A stretch of 64,000 bases of DNA from Nymphaea colorata (taxonomy: Eukaryota; Streptophyta; Magnoliopsida; Nymphaeales; Nymphaeaceae): NCBI RefSeq assembly GCF_008831285.2, contig NC_045143.1:4101503-4165502 (forward strand), given 5' to 3'. Under the pieces are notes generated by a model. That model was not told the origin of the DNA. It saw only the letters and a list, made by a program, of their open reading frames with translations, and ran no database searches. Below are positions 38,430 to 47,551 of the stretch, piece after piece. The stretch's first letter is position 1. Every line of letters begins with the position of its first letter. A program made the position numbers and the translations under genes.

Positions 38430-40267
38430 ATGTATATATGACTTTATGTGGTTGCGGCGGAGCCTGCTCAAACGAACATGGTGGTCTCACATTTTTCTCA
38501 ATTGCGATTTTCCGCAATTCTAACCCTTTCATATAAATTCTTGGTTCACATATGGCTGCTAATTCCTTTTGTCTCTTAGGAATAATTCTCCTGATTCTTA
38601 GGCTCCTCTGGCCTGAGATTGTAGGCTTGTAAGAGGAGCTGTTTCTTGGTATTCTTTCATTCTCCGGTAACATTCCAACAGATTTGAATTCCCCTATGTA
38701 TCCAATGGATCAGATGATACCACAGGGCATGTCCAAATAGTGGATAATATTGGGGGCTATCGACTAAATCGGCCTATATTGGTCAATACCACCCTATCTC
38801 AACTGATCATATATTCATGAAACAATATTTTAAAAAGTTATTTTTCATTATTTTCACAATTTTTATGGATAACAAGAGCCTGACATAGACTGATCTGCAC
38901 CAGTGATATGCTTATGGATTTTGATATGAGACAATCCGATACTGATAACATTGCATGATTCCTAATCTGGCATAAACACATCCGGAACAATTGGTATGGG
39001 CCTGATTTTTTTTTTTTTGGCTTTATTTAAGGGGATCGATGCGTTTATCATGTGTAATCGGAAAGCTCAGCATAACAATTACTTGAAACTTTTCTATAAG
39101 ATTCAATAAGAAGTGAATAATCGATACAATGGATGCACAAAAGCATGATAACGGAAAACTACGTACTCAATCTTCTTTAAATTAGTAATAACTTAACTAA
39201 TTTGATTCTGAACATTTTTTTTCATTCAATAAGCATGAAAGCACACTCGTCTATAGCCTCATATCAAATCAAAGCATGTCCAACTGCTATGTTTTTTATT
39301 GGGATCAAAACTGAAACACTTATAGCGTGAGGATTGGAAAAATATGATCAGTAAAAGACAAACTTGCGAGTCGTCTAAACAGTGACTACTCGAACGGGCC
39401 ATTTGGCAATAATAATAAACTCTTACTGCTCTCATGTACCTCTCAAAAAAAAATTGGGGTGAATTCATAAAACATTGAGTTATAGTATTCAATAAATTTG
39501 CCTCAATTTTCTAAATTTTGGCACGAGCCGAATATCATTTTTCAAAATCTTGTTTTTGAAGTGGGGTCAGGGCCCCCCATGTGAGCCCCCCTTAGCTCCA
39601 CCCCTTAAATAGTTACACTTAATTTACAAACAAGTCCTCAAACATAATGATGAAATCACATTGAACAACCATGTTTTTTTAGGTTGAGGTCCAAAAAGAA
39701 ACCGCACGTACACGGGGCCTAGGCTAGTACACAATCAATTTAGTTAGTGTCCAACCTTATATTAGTGACGAGCCCAACCAACTACACTAGACCCCTTGGG
39801 GCAACTATGCTTGCTAATGACATGTTCTACCAAGATGGGTTCGACCCGGAGCCTCCAAACCAATAAGTTCGAGTCCACACTTGGTGCATTTTTTAATGTG
39901 CAACTTGCTAAGCGTCCAACCGTTGGCTTATAAAACAAGAAAAAGGAAACCTTGCGGCAGACATCAACTCTTTTTTTTTTTCTCTCTCTCTCTTGTTTGT
40001 ACAAGAAGGGACTTCTTGTCTTCAAATTTTGTTAAACATTTTTCATCTTATCGGCTCTCTCTCTCTCTCTCACACACACACATCTATATTGAATAAAGAG
40101 TAACTCTGCCATTGCAAAGTTACCCAGTCATTTAACACTAAGACATTTATCAAAAGTGGATGGATGGTTGAGACAAACAAGGAGAAAAGGTGTAATCCAA
40201 ACCATTTATTTTTTTTGCTAAAAAACATTTTAAATAAAACACAAGCATCTTAATATATTTATAACTA

Positions 40268-40464
40268 ACCCCAAGAGGTGGTAGGCGGCAAGGTGGTCCG
40301 ACTCTTCTAAGAACTCAGGTTCGAATATTGGAGTGGTCATTGTCACGTCTTAGTGCGTTCTACCTTTGGCCTGATGTATGCTCTGTGAAAACCTAAGGGG
40401 ACAGACACAAGAGGGAGGCAGCCAATGAACTGGCAGAATGACTCACCCTTAAAAAAAAAATAAC
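40268..40464 (+). mobile_element. tRNA-derived SINE with perfect 16-bp target duplication
   Basis: The body starts acc ccaagaggtggtaggcggca and contains a box-B-like GGTTCGAATATTGG. It ends in an A-rich tail (aaaaaaaaaataac). It is flanked by the identical 16-mer aatatatttataacta at 40,252-40,267 and 40,465-40,480. A tRNA-like head, oligo(A) tail and long exact target duplication together define a SINE mobilised by LINE enzymes. The intact duplication suggests a fairly young insertion. Confidence 0.85.
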
Positions 40465-40910
40465 AATATATTTATAACTATTTTGATATAAAGCATGCTT
40501 GGATGCAAGCTGTTTTTATGAAAAATGTAAATTTTTCTATTATCAAAATGTTATGTTGTGTGAGCTATTCAGTTTTGCTTATTATAAAAACACTATTAAA
40601 ATCTAAAAAAAAAAAACTTAATACATGTTTTGTATTAACCTATTCTTAAGAGCTTATCATCACATTGCAAAAAAAAAAAAAAACACTTTAAACATCAAAA
40701 TTAAAGCGTCTGGTTTTGACAGGACGGGAGAGAATGGAGGGAGGGGAAATGACAAAAATGAGTAAAATGATTTTGCTTCTTCTTCTTTAACTGCCCAACG
40801 GCATGTAAAGCAGCACCACTCTTCAGGAAGAAAATCTAAAACCGTTAGGCAGTTTCATTTACAAGTACGTTCTGACGTGTCTTTGAAGAATTAGACGTTG
40901 CTACAGAGTT

Positions 40911-41385
40911 TCAGATGCTTCTTCATTGTTGTTTTCCAATAGAGGTTGACAAAATAGAAGTTTTAGATGCTTCTTTAGTGCTGTTTTTCAATAGAAGTTC
41001 TCAAAATAGAAGTTCCAGATGCTTTTTCATTGCTTTTTTCCAATAAAAGTCCCCAAAATAAAAGTTCCAGATGCTTCTTCATTATCGTTTTCCAATAGAA
41101 GTCCCCAAAATAGAACTTCCAATGCTTCTTCATTGCTGTCTCTAATAGAAGTCCCCAAAATAGAAGTTCCAGATGCTTCTTCATAGCTGTTTTTCAATAA
41201 AAATTCCTAAAATAGAAGTTTCAGATGCTTCTTCATTGCTGTTTTCCAATAAAAGTCCCCAAAATAGAAGTTCTAAATGCTTCTTCATAGCAGTCCCCAA
41301 AAAGTTTCAGATGCTTCTTCATTGCTATTTTCTAATAGAAGTCTCCAAAATAGAAGTTCAATATGCTTCTTCATTGTTGACAGGA
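40911..41385. repeat. minisatellite, about 51-bp unit, about 10 copies
   Basis: Copies begin near 40,915, 40,967, 41,018, 41,069, 41,121, 41,171, 41,223, 41,274 (shortened), 41,309 and 41,361. Each contains agatgcttcttcattgctgt, ttccaatagaagt and ccccaaaatagaagtt. The unit also has an internal echo of aatagaagt. Because 51 is a multiple of three, parts of the minus strand read as a 17-residue repeat (ELLFWGLLLE..NEEAS), but no start context or homology supports a protein. The motif gacaggacggg flanks the region at about 40,720 and 41,380. Confidence 0.9.
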
Positions 41386-42256
41386 CGGGCGTCAGGACTA
41401 GTACTTTTATATGCATGCCACGAGCGCATTCACGAGCACTAGCTTTCCTGGCTTAGGGGAGTCTTTCAGTCAGCTATCCCACTAATGCAATTCGATGCTT
41501 CCTGCGTCGCAGGAAGGTTCCTCAAAGCCCCTTATCGAGACACTCTTTCTTAGTCCCTTTGCCTTCTCCTTTTCGATGCAATCTCTTTAGATGCCACTTC
41601 CTCTATGAAAGAAAAGAGCGTTCCATCAGGAAAGAAAGTCAGCCAAGGAAAGGAAGAACTGAACTTCTAAGCTGGCATAAGGGAACGAGTGAAGCGAGTG
41701 CGCCAACTCAAAGCACAACATGAACAAAGATGGATTTGTGAATGAGAAAGAAAAGTTTCCAATATGAATAGGAAGAAATGGGGGAATGGCAAATTGCTCC
41801 AGCCCACGTCATTGTTTAATCAACATCGTCACGCTAAGACTCTGGGTGAGGGCTTACCCAACGTCATGAGCACTGAAAAGCGAGTGCTTTCTGAAAGAAG
41901 GGATCAAGGTTTGATGGACAATTGTCTTTCTCTTTGATATTCAATGAAACACTAATGACATACAATTGTCATTTCTCCTTTCATTTTCATTAACGACACT
42001 AAAGGACACTAAAGGTCACTGGTTCAGGTCAGACAAATCCTGAAAAATGCTGACCACTCTAATGGAAAGGAAAAGATCTTCTTGAAAGGAAAAACAATTG
42101 ATGGTAGGATCAATTGCAATTATATGTCATTATCCATACCAATGCCGTTGGATCTTGGTATAAGTTTACTAATCATAGGTTGATATGGTGTTAGCTCCAC
42201 CGGAGATAGGTATGGAAGCCCCTATGGGTATATCCAGGTATGCTTGTAGATAAGGA
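41386..42256. other. unique segment of organelle-like appearance between two minisatellites
   Basis: About 870 bp with more even base composition than its surroundings and phrases such as gggaacgagtgaagcgagtg, reminiscent of plant mitochondrial intergenic DNA. No mitochondrial gene was recognised. It may be a nuclear insertion of mitochondrial DNA (NUMT), an inference from sequence style only. A short internal direct repeat (ggacactaaagg, then acactaaagg) lies at about 42,000. Confidence 0.3.
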
Positions 42257-42480
42257 ATTGAACTTCTTCATTGTTGTTTTCCACAAGAAGTCCCCAAAAC
42301 AGTTTTATCCATGATCCATTGGCTTTCTTCGATGCTTCTTCATTATTGTTTTCCAATAGAAGTCCCAAAATAGTTTTATCCACGATCCTTTGGCTTTTGC
42401 GATGCTTCTTCATTGCTGTTTTCCGATAAAAGTCTCCAAAATAGTTTTGTCCACGTTCCATTGGCTTTCTTCGATGCTTT
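42257..42480. repeat. minisatellite, about 70-bp unit, three copies plus a partial one
   Basis: Copies start near 42,262, 42,336 and 42,402 with cttcttcattg, ttttcc.a.a.aagtc and caaaa.agttttatcca, then catt or cctttggctt. The first half is the same motif as in the 40.9-41.4-kb array, joined to a different second half. The array ends exactly where the left arm of the large inverted duplication begins. Confidence 0.85.
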
Positions 42481-44228
42481 CAGTAATACCGCATTTAGAA
42501 ACCATTATATCTTATGCAGGTATCTCTGTCTGTCTGCGTCTCTGGAGTTTCATATGCAGCTACACTGCATCAGAACCTCAGTAGAATCCAAGGAAGAATA
42601 CAATCGAAATTACATGTCAAACAAATTTAATACACCAACGAGATCAGGAAACCAATCTGCCAATATGCTTCAAACCGACTTAAGCATGTATCCCACTATT
42701 TATGATCACAAATCACGCAAAAGGGAAAATCGTCTCAGGTGAGGTCCTATTACATGTCTCAAAAACTGTGCCACTCCATAATTTGTTGAAACAATCTTAA
42801 CCGTCCATTTTAAACATCCATCAGCAAGTATGAAGGTTTTATATGGGGACTGAGAGACCTTGTTCACGAATTTTTTGGGAAAAAACTTGGAAGTATTTTG
42901 TCAGAACTGATCGGTTTTCGAAGCACAGTAAAAGGCACTATTTCATTAGCTTCTATAGTTGTTATGGAAAGGAACAAAGGAAAAGACTGAGAGAAAGCTA
43001 ACCAACCATTTATGCCTTCTACAGAGAACCGACAAGCATGCTTTCGACAATGCTTTTGTCATTCAGCGCAACCTTCAAATCTAAGCTTTCTATGCGACGC
43101 AACAGGCACAAGCTTAGAAGAAAAGTTGACTTATAATTTCAAATAACATTAAAAGTTATGCATGTCGAAAAAGAATATATCATAGAGGTAGGGTTCTAGC
43201 CAATCAAAAGGAGAAGTCACTAAAAAGCAGTGGCTTTCTCTACCCCTCTTCAGGAAAGTAGGAATTAACTTGGACGGAATTCTCGATCGGATAAATTGGT
43301 TTTGCAATCCAAATGAAAAAAAAAAGTGAACAGCTTGCACGGCAAAATTCTGCAAAAGGAGCTCCAGATCACAAAAGCATATAAAACCAGACTGACGATA
43401 TTTGAATATACCGTCGCACCATCAAGTTTCGTATAAGAATCTGGTCAGTTAAGTTACTTTTGTAGGCGATGTTCATATGCTTAATCAATTTTCCCTACCC
43501 CAACCCACTCTTTCGTTAAGCAGAAAATCGCAAACCAACACTGGAACTGCAGAGAACGCTCTATCCGTACATATATTTTGTGCACAAGAGAAAACTAACA
43601 CTGCATCTGATCCTCTAGTTCTTACACTTCATGGAGAGAGATAAATGTGCATCTGAATAGTAGTTCCGATAAGAGATCCCAGATCCGTCATCGAGTAATG
43701 ACGATCTATGAGCACATGGTCATTTCCTAAAGTGGGCATCAACCGCCTGCATCTGTTTCTAATATGCATATTTAAGTTTATTACAAGCTAGTTACTTGCA
43801 TTCTCATGACAAAGCTGAAACAATTGCAACTGCCTTCTGTCTAGTACCATGCTCCCCAAGGGCAAGAAAAAAGAAGAAAATTTTGAGCACATGAAGTCCT
43901 GATCTGAAAACCCACATCGTCAAATAATTTGTTATTTGGAGATGTTAATTCAAGCATCGTCATTACTACGTGTAGGCAAGATTTCACAGAACCACATTCT
44001 CAATCTTGCTAAAAAACGCCGGCATATCATGAACTTCCTCTTCTATAGTTCAAGGGGGAAAAAACTGATGTATATAGAACCCAAGGAAAACAAAGCGAAA
44101 ATAATGGCGCCATACCTTGTTCACCGTGAACTATTGAAGAAACAGATCCATTATCAGAGCAATGTGCATGAAACTCTTTACCTCTTACACTCCACTCCTT
44201 CTCTAACTAACTTCTCCTTCGCGAATTG

Positions 44229-45058
44229 CTACTTCTCAAGCTTAATTCCTTCGTGGAATTGAGCAATAAACTTATCAGCCTTAACATTAACATCAGGGCT
44301 TGGGCAGAAGAGTGAATTTTCACTTCTTTCTTCACTTCGTCTCTGATCATTTAGGCCCTCATACACCCTCCTCGACTCCCTTCGGGTCTGAACAGCCTTA
44401 CTTTGCTTCACCGTGCTCTCCTCTGGCACTGAGAACGGCGGGGGAGGCAGATATGGGATTGATCTTCCGCTACTACTGTCAATACTGCTGCTACGAACTT
44501 CTATTTGCAGCTTCTGCTTTTCTTTGATGAATGATGGCAAGGCAGGCCGCGGGATTGAAGAATCCCTGCTAGCGGCATTCTCTTTTCTAACATTTTCCGG
44601 TCTTTCGGTGGACGAGGATGCTTCATTGGGGGTGCCCAAATGGGGAGGGAGGGATGATGGCGGCGGCACTGGTGGAAGAAGCCGGCCTGAATGGGGTCTC
44701 AGCTTTTCCATCTTGGACTCGTTCTTCAGGTCTGCAAACCATTGATGGAAGAAGGACGAGGGTGGCGGTGGCGACAAAGGAGGAGGGACCAGGATCTCGG
44801 CTGTGGGTTCGGTGCTTCCCACGACTTGAAGAGGGGGACGCGTCGGAGGAACTGAGAGAGAGGGGCAAGGAGGGTCGGAATATAGAAAACAAGGACGGCC
44901 GCCACCACCAAAGTGGGAATGAGGGCCAATGGGGAGAGTAAAACGGCGAACACGCCATTCGGTATCCGACTATTTCGGCGGCTATGGCCCCTGTGGCGGC
45001 GGAAATCCTGGTTAGTCTCCGCCCAGAATGGGGTTACACCTCCGCCCTCCGCCTCCAT
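44229..45058 (-). pseudogene. broken copy of the proline-rich DUF761 gene
   Basis: Inverted duplicate of the intact gene at 45680-47551. Translation from the ATG at 45058 matches the first 80 or so residues of the intact copy, including the first membrane segment. Then a deletion joins ..gggaagc to ..ccgaaccc and shifts the frame, giving a predicted 110-residue product ending at 44,726. The 3' part (44,822 down) still aligns with the intact C-terminus, but the frame lost is not the only defect: the Leu codon after GIKLEK is TAG instead of TTG, so the end of the DUF761 motif is also cut. A 15-bp insertion precedes the start codon. The two copies differ at roughly one residue in eight past the deletion. 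Confidence 0.93.
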
Positions 45059-45154
45059 GGTGGTGGCGGTGATGGTGGTGGAGCCGAGAGAGAAAGCGGG
45101 AGGTCGAGAGAAGGTAAGGATCTGGGACTTCAAAAAGGAGTGGAAGGGAGTGCA

Positions 45155-45168
45155 GGATATAAAAGTCC
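45155..45168 (-). promoter_or_regulatory. TATA-like box of the left (broken) copy
   Basis: On the minus strand ggacttttatatcc lies about 100 bp upstream of the start at 45058. It is the mirror image of the box at 45,585-45,598. The copy may therefore still be transcribed, away from the axis. Confidence 0.55.
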
Positions 45169-45364
45169 TCTTCAGGGTTAATTTAGTAACTTCGTTATGA
45201 GGATGCAACCCATCGTGCGGTCGGAAACTCGGAGGGATGGACGACGCGGCAGATGTTTAGTCCCGGAAAACGTATGGATATGGATATGGATATGGATTTT
45301 AATTTGAATCTGAATAAGAAATATAATTTGGTCGTTAGGGTGTGTTTGATGGCAGCGTAGCTTA

Positions 45365-45388
45365 TTTCAAATATAAGATACTGAAGAT
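45365..45388. other. 24-bp spacer at the palindrome axis
   Basis: Unpaired AT-rich spacer between the two arms. The adjoining arm ends, cagcgtagctta and taagctacgctg, are exact reverse complements. Transcripts crossing it would fold into a very long hairpin. Confidence 0.9.
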
Positions 45389-45584
45389 TAAGCTACGCTG
45401 CCATCAAACACTCCCTAACGACCAAATTATATTTCTTATTCAGATTCAAATTAAAATCCATATCCATATCCATATCCATACGTTTTCCGGGACTAAACAT
45501 CTGCCGCGTCGTCCATCCCTCCGAGTTTCCGACCGCACGATGGGTTGCATCCTCATAACGAAGTTACTAAATTAACCCTGAAGA

Positions 45585-45598
45585 GGACTTTTATATCC
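45585..45598 (+). promoter_or_regulatory. TATA-like box of the DUF761 gene
   Basis: ggacttttatatcc lies about 80-95 bp upstream of the chosen ATG (45,680). Its position makes the upstream in-frame ATG at 45,545 unlikely to be in the mRNA. Confidence 0.6.
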
Positions 45599-45679
45599 TG
45601 CACTCCCTTACACTCCTTTTTGAAGTCCCAGATCCTTACCTTCTCTCGACCTCCCGCTTTCTCTCTCGGCTCCACCACC

Positions 45680-47551
45680 ATGGAGGCGGAGGGCGGAGGT
45701 GTAACCCCATTCTGGGCGGAGACTAACCAGGATTTCCGCCGCCACAGGGGCCATAGCCGCCGGAATATTCGGATACCGAATGGCGTGTTCGCCGTTTTAC
45801 TCTCCCCATTGGCCCTCATTCCCACTTTGGTGGTGGCGGCCGTCCTTGTTTTCTATATTCCGACCCTCCTTGCCCCTCTCTCTCAGTTCCTCCGACGCGT
45901 TCCCCTCTTCAACTCGTGGGAAGCCTTCAACTTGCTGCTCGTCCTCTTTGCTATCCTGACCGGAATCTTTAGCAGAAACACCAGTGCCGGTGGCCACCAG
46001 CCACACCATCAAGAGAGCGACCCCTTCGCTGCCAAGCTCTTTGACTTTCCGGGAAAGTCCGAAGACCGAAATGGCCACGACGAGGTCGGCGGCAGCCGCA
46101 TTATCTTCCAAAGATCTGATCCACTTCGCAACGAGGAGACACATCCCGCTGCCGTCCAAGAGGAAGCTCCATTGTCTCAGGATTTGAAGGCGGCCTGGTT
46201 TCCGGACGACGGCCGGAAGACAGAGAGGTTCGGTTCCCAGGGCAATCTGATTTCCGCGGACGCTCATTTTCAGAGGGACGCTGATTTCGGAGAGTGCAGT
46301 TTGGGATCTTCCTCTTCGTCTTCTGCTCATTCTCCTCCCAAAGCCAGTAACGTCGACCATGGCTCTCTGATTCGGAGGAGGCGTTCTCCTACATCATTCC
46401 CTCATGCTCCTCCTCCGCTGGAAAATATTGAAACGGAAGACGGCTTTGTTGTTCCGAGTAGGCGTTCTCCTCCACCACTGCTTCTTCCTTCGGGATCCAT
46501 TAACGTGGACGGCAGCTCTAGCATCCGGAGAAAGCATTTTCCTCCATCATTGCTTTCTCATTCTCCGGAGGCTATTAACGCCGATGACGGCGCTGACGTC
46601 GAGAGGAAGCATTCCCGTCCACCGTTGGTTTATCCTCCTCTTGAAACCATGAACTCCGATGACGGCTACGTCATGCAGAGGAAGCATTCTTCTCCGCCAC
46701 TAAAGTCACTTTCTCCACCTCCGCTGCCACATTCCGCTTACCCTCATGCACCCGAAACACTGGAAAGCAAAACCAAGAGAAGGAGCAAGCACAAGAGCAA
46801 GGACGCTCCCTCCTCGCTTACTGCCCCTTCGAGCTCCCGGAAGAAGGAGAAGAACAAGAAGAAGAAGGAGAAGGAGAAGGAGGAGAAGGAGAAGAAGAAG
46901 AGCAGAGGCCCCGAACCCACAGCCGAGATCCTGGTCCCTCCTTCTTTACCGCCACCGCCACCCTCGTCCTTCTTCCATCAATGGTTTGCAGACATGAAGA
47001 ACGAGTCCAAGATGGAAAAGCTGAGACCCCATTCAGACCGGCTTCTGCCACCGCTGCCGCCGCCATCATCCCTCCCTCCCCATTTGGGAACCACCAAAAA
47101 AGCATCCTCGTCCACCGAAAGACCGGAAAATGCTAGAAAAGATAATGTCGGTAGCAGGGATTCTTCAATCCCGCGGCCTGCCTTGCCATCATTGATCAAA
47201 GAAAAACAGAACCTGCAGATAGAAGCTCGTAGCAGCAGTAGTGACAGTAGTAGCGGAAGATCAATCCCGTATCTGCCTCCACCGCCTCCTCCGCCGTTCG
47301 CAGTGCCAGAGGAGAGCACAGTGAAGCAGAGTAAGGCTGTTCAGACCCGAAGGGAGTCGAGAAGGGTGTACGAGGGCCTAACTGAACAGAGAAGAAGTGA
47401 AGAAAGAAGTGGAAATTCATTCTGCCCAAGCCCTGATGTTAATGTTAAGGCTGATAAGTTCATTGCTCAATTCCACGAAGGAATTAGGCTCGAGAAGTTG
47501 CAATTTGCGAAGGAGAAGTTGGTTAGAGAAGGAGTGGGGAGTAAGAGGTAA
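45680..47551 (+). CDS. proline-rich membrane protein with C-terminal DUF761 motif
   Basis: Single-exon gene for 623 residues, of the plant hydroxyproline-rich/DUF761 (cotton fibre expressed) type, as in Arabidopsis At4g16790; its biochemical role is unknown. The start at 45680 has a good context (ccaccATGG), lies downstream of a TATA-like box and begins MEAEGGGVTPFWAETNQDF, as in relatives. Two hydrophobic segments (about residues 36-62 and 80-97) suggest membrane anchoring. Next come four degenerate repeats of about 30 residues around IRRRRSPTSFP, VPSRRSPPPLLLP, IRRKHFPPSLL and VERKHSRPPLV. A Lys/Glu-rich run lies at about 386-411, followed by poly-Pro stretches (e.g. YLPPPPPPPFAVP). The C-terminal DUF761 motif VNVKADKFIAQFHEGIRLEK sits near 587-606. 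No defect was seen, in contrast with the inverted copy. Confidence 0.92.
   Translation: MEAEGGGVTPFWAETNQDFRRHRGHSRRNIRIPNGVFAVLLSPLALIPTLVVAAVLVFYIPTLLAPLSQFLRRVPLFNSWEAFNLLLVLFAILTGIFSRNTSAGGHQPHHQESDPFAAKLFDFPGKSEDRNGHDEVGGSRIIFQRSDPLRNEETHPAAVQEEAPLSQDLKAAWFPDDGRKTERFGSQGNLISADAHFQRDADFGECSLGSSSSSSAHSPPKASNVDHGSLIRRRRSPTSFPHAPPPLENIETEDGFVVPSRRSPPPLLLPSGSINVDGSSSIRRKHFPPSLLSHSPEAINADDGADVERKHSRPPLVYPPLETMNSDDGYVMQRKHSSPPLKSLSPPPLPHSAYPHAPETLESKTKRRSKHKSKDAPSSLTAPSSSRKKEKNKKKKEKEKEEKEKKKSRGPEPTAEILVPPSLPPPPPSSFFHQWFADMKNESKMEKLRPHSDRLLPPLPPPSSLPPHLGTTKKASSSTERPENARKDNVGSRDSSIPRPALPSLIKEKQNLQIEARSSSSDSSSGRSIPYLPPPPPPPFAVPEESTVKQSKAVQTRRESRRVYEGLTEQRRSEERSGNSFCPSPDVNVKADKFIAQFHEGIRLEKLQFAKEKLVREGVGSKR
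46350..46745 (+). repeat. in-frame tandem repeats in the DUF761 gene
   Basis: About four degenerate units of roughly 90-100 bp encode (basic)(S/H)xxPPxL..P...(N/E)xxDG.. . They lie wholly within the part deleted from the inverted copy. Confidence 0.6.

Larger units (their letters stand above)
42481..45364. repeat. left arm of a large inverted duplication (2.88 kb)
   Basis: This arm is the reverse complement of 45,389-49,232. The arms meet across a 24-bp spacer (45,365-45,388). From the axis outward it carries the shared upstream region, the broken DUF761 gene copy and about 1.75 kb of shared 3' sequence. The arm is shorter than its partner mainly because about 986 bp of the gene is missing. 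It ends at cagtaatacc beside the 70-bp minisatellite. Confidence 0.95.

Noticed and set aside
39760-39870. Box-B-like gggttcgaccc sequence suggesting a second SINE
   Set aside because: No poly(A) end or target duplication could be found.
40911-41385. Regular repeats that could suggest a CRISPR array
   Set aside because: Units are contiguous, with no unique spacers, in a plant nuclear context; this is a minisatellite.
45545-45679. Upstream in-frame ATG of the DUF761 gene (45 extra residues)
   Set aside because: It lies upstream of the TATA-like box and the added residues are not typical of the family; the ATG at 45680 has better context.
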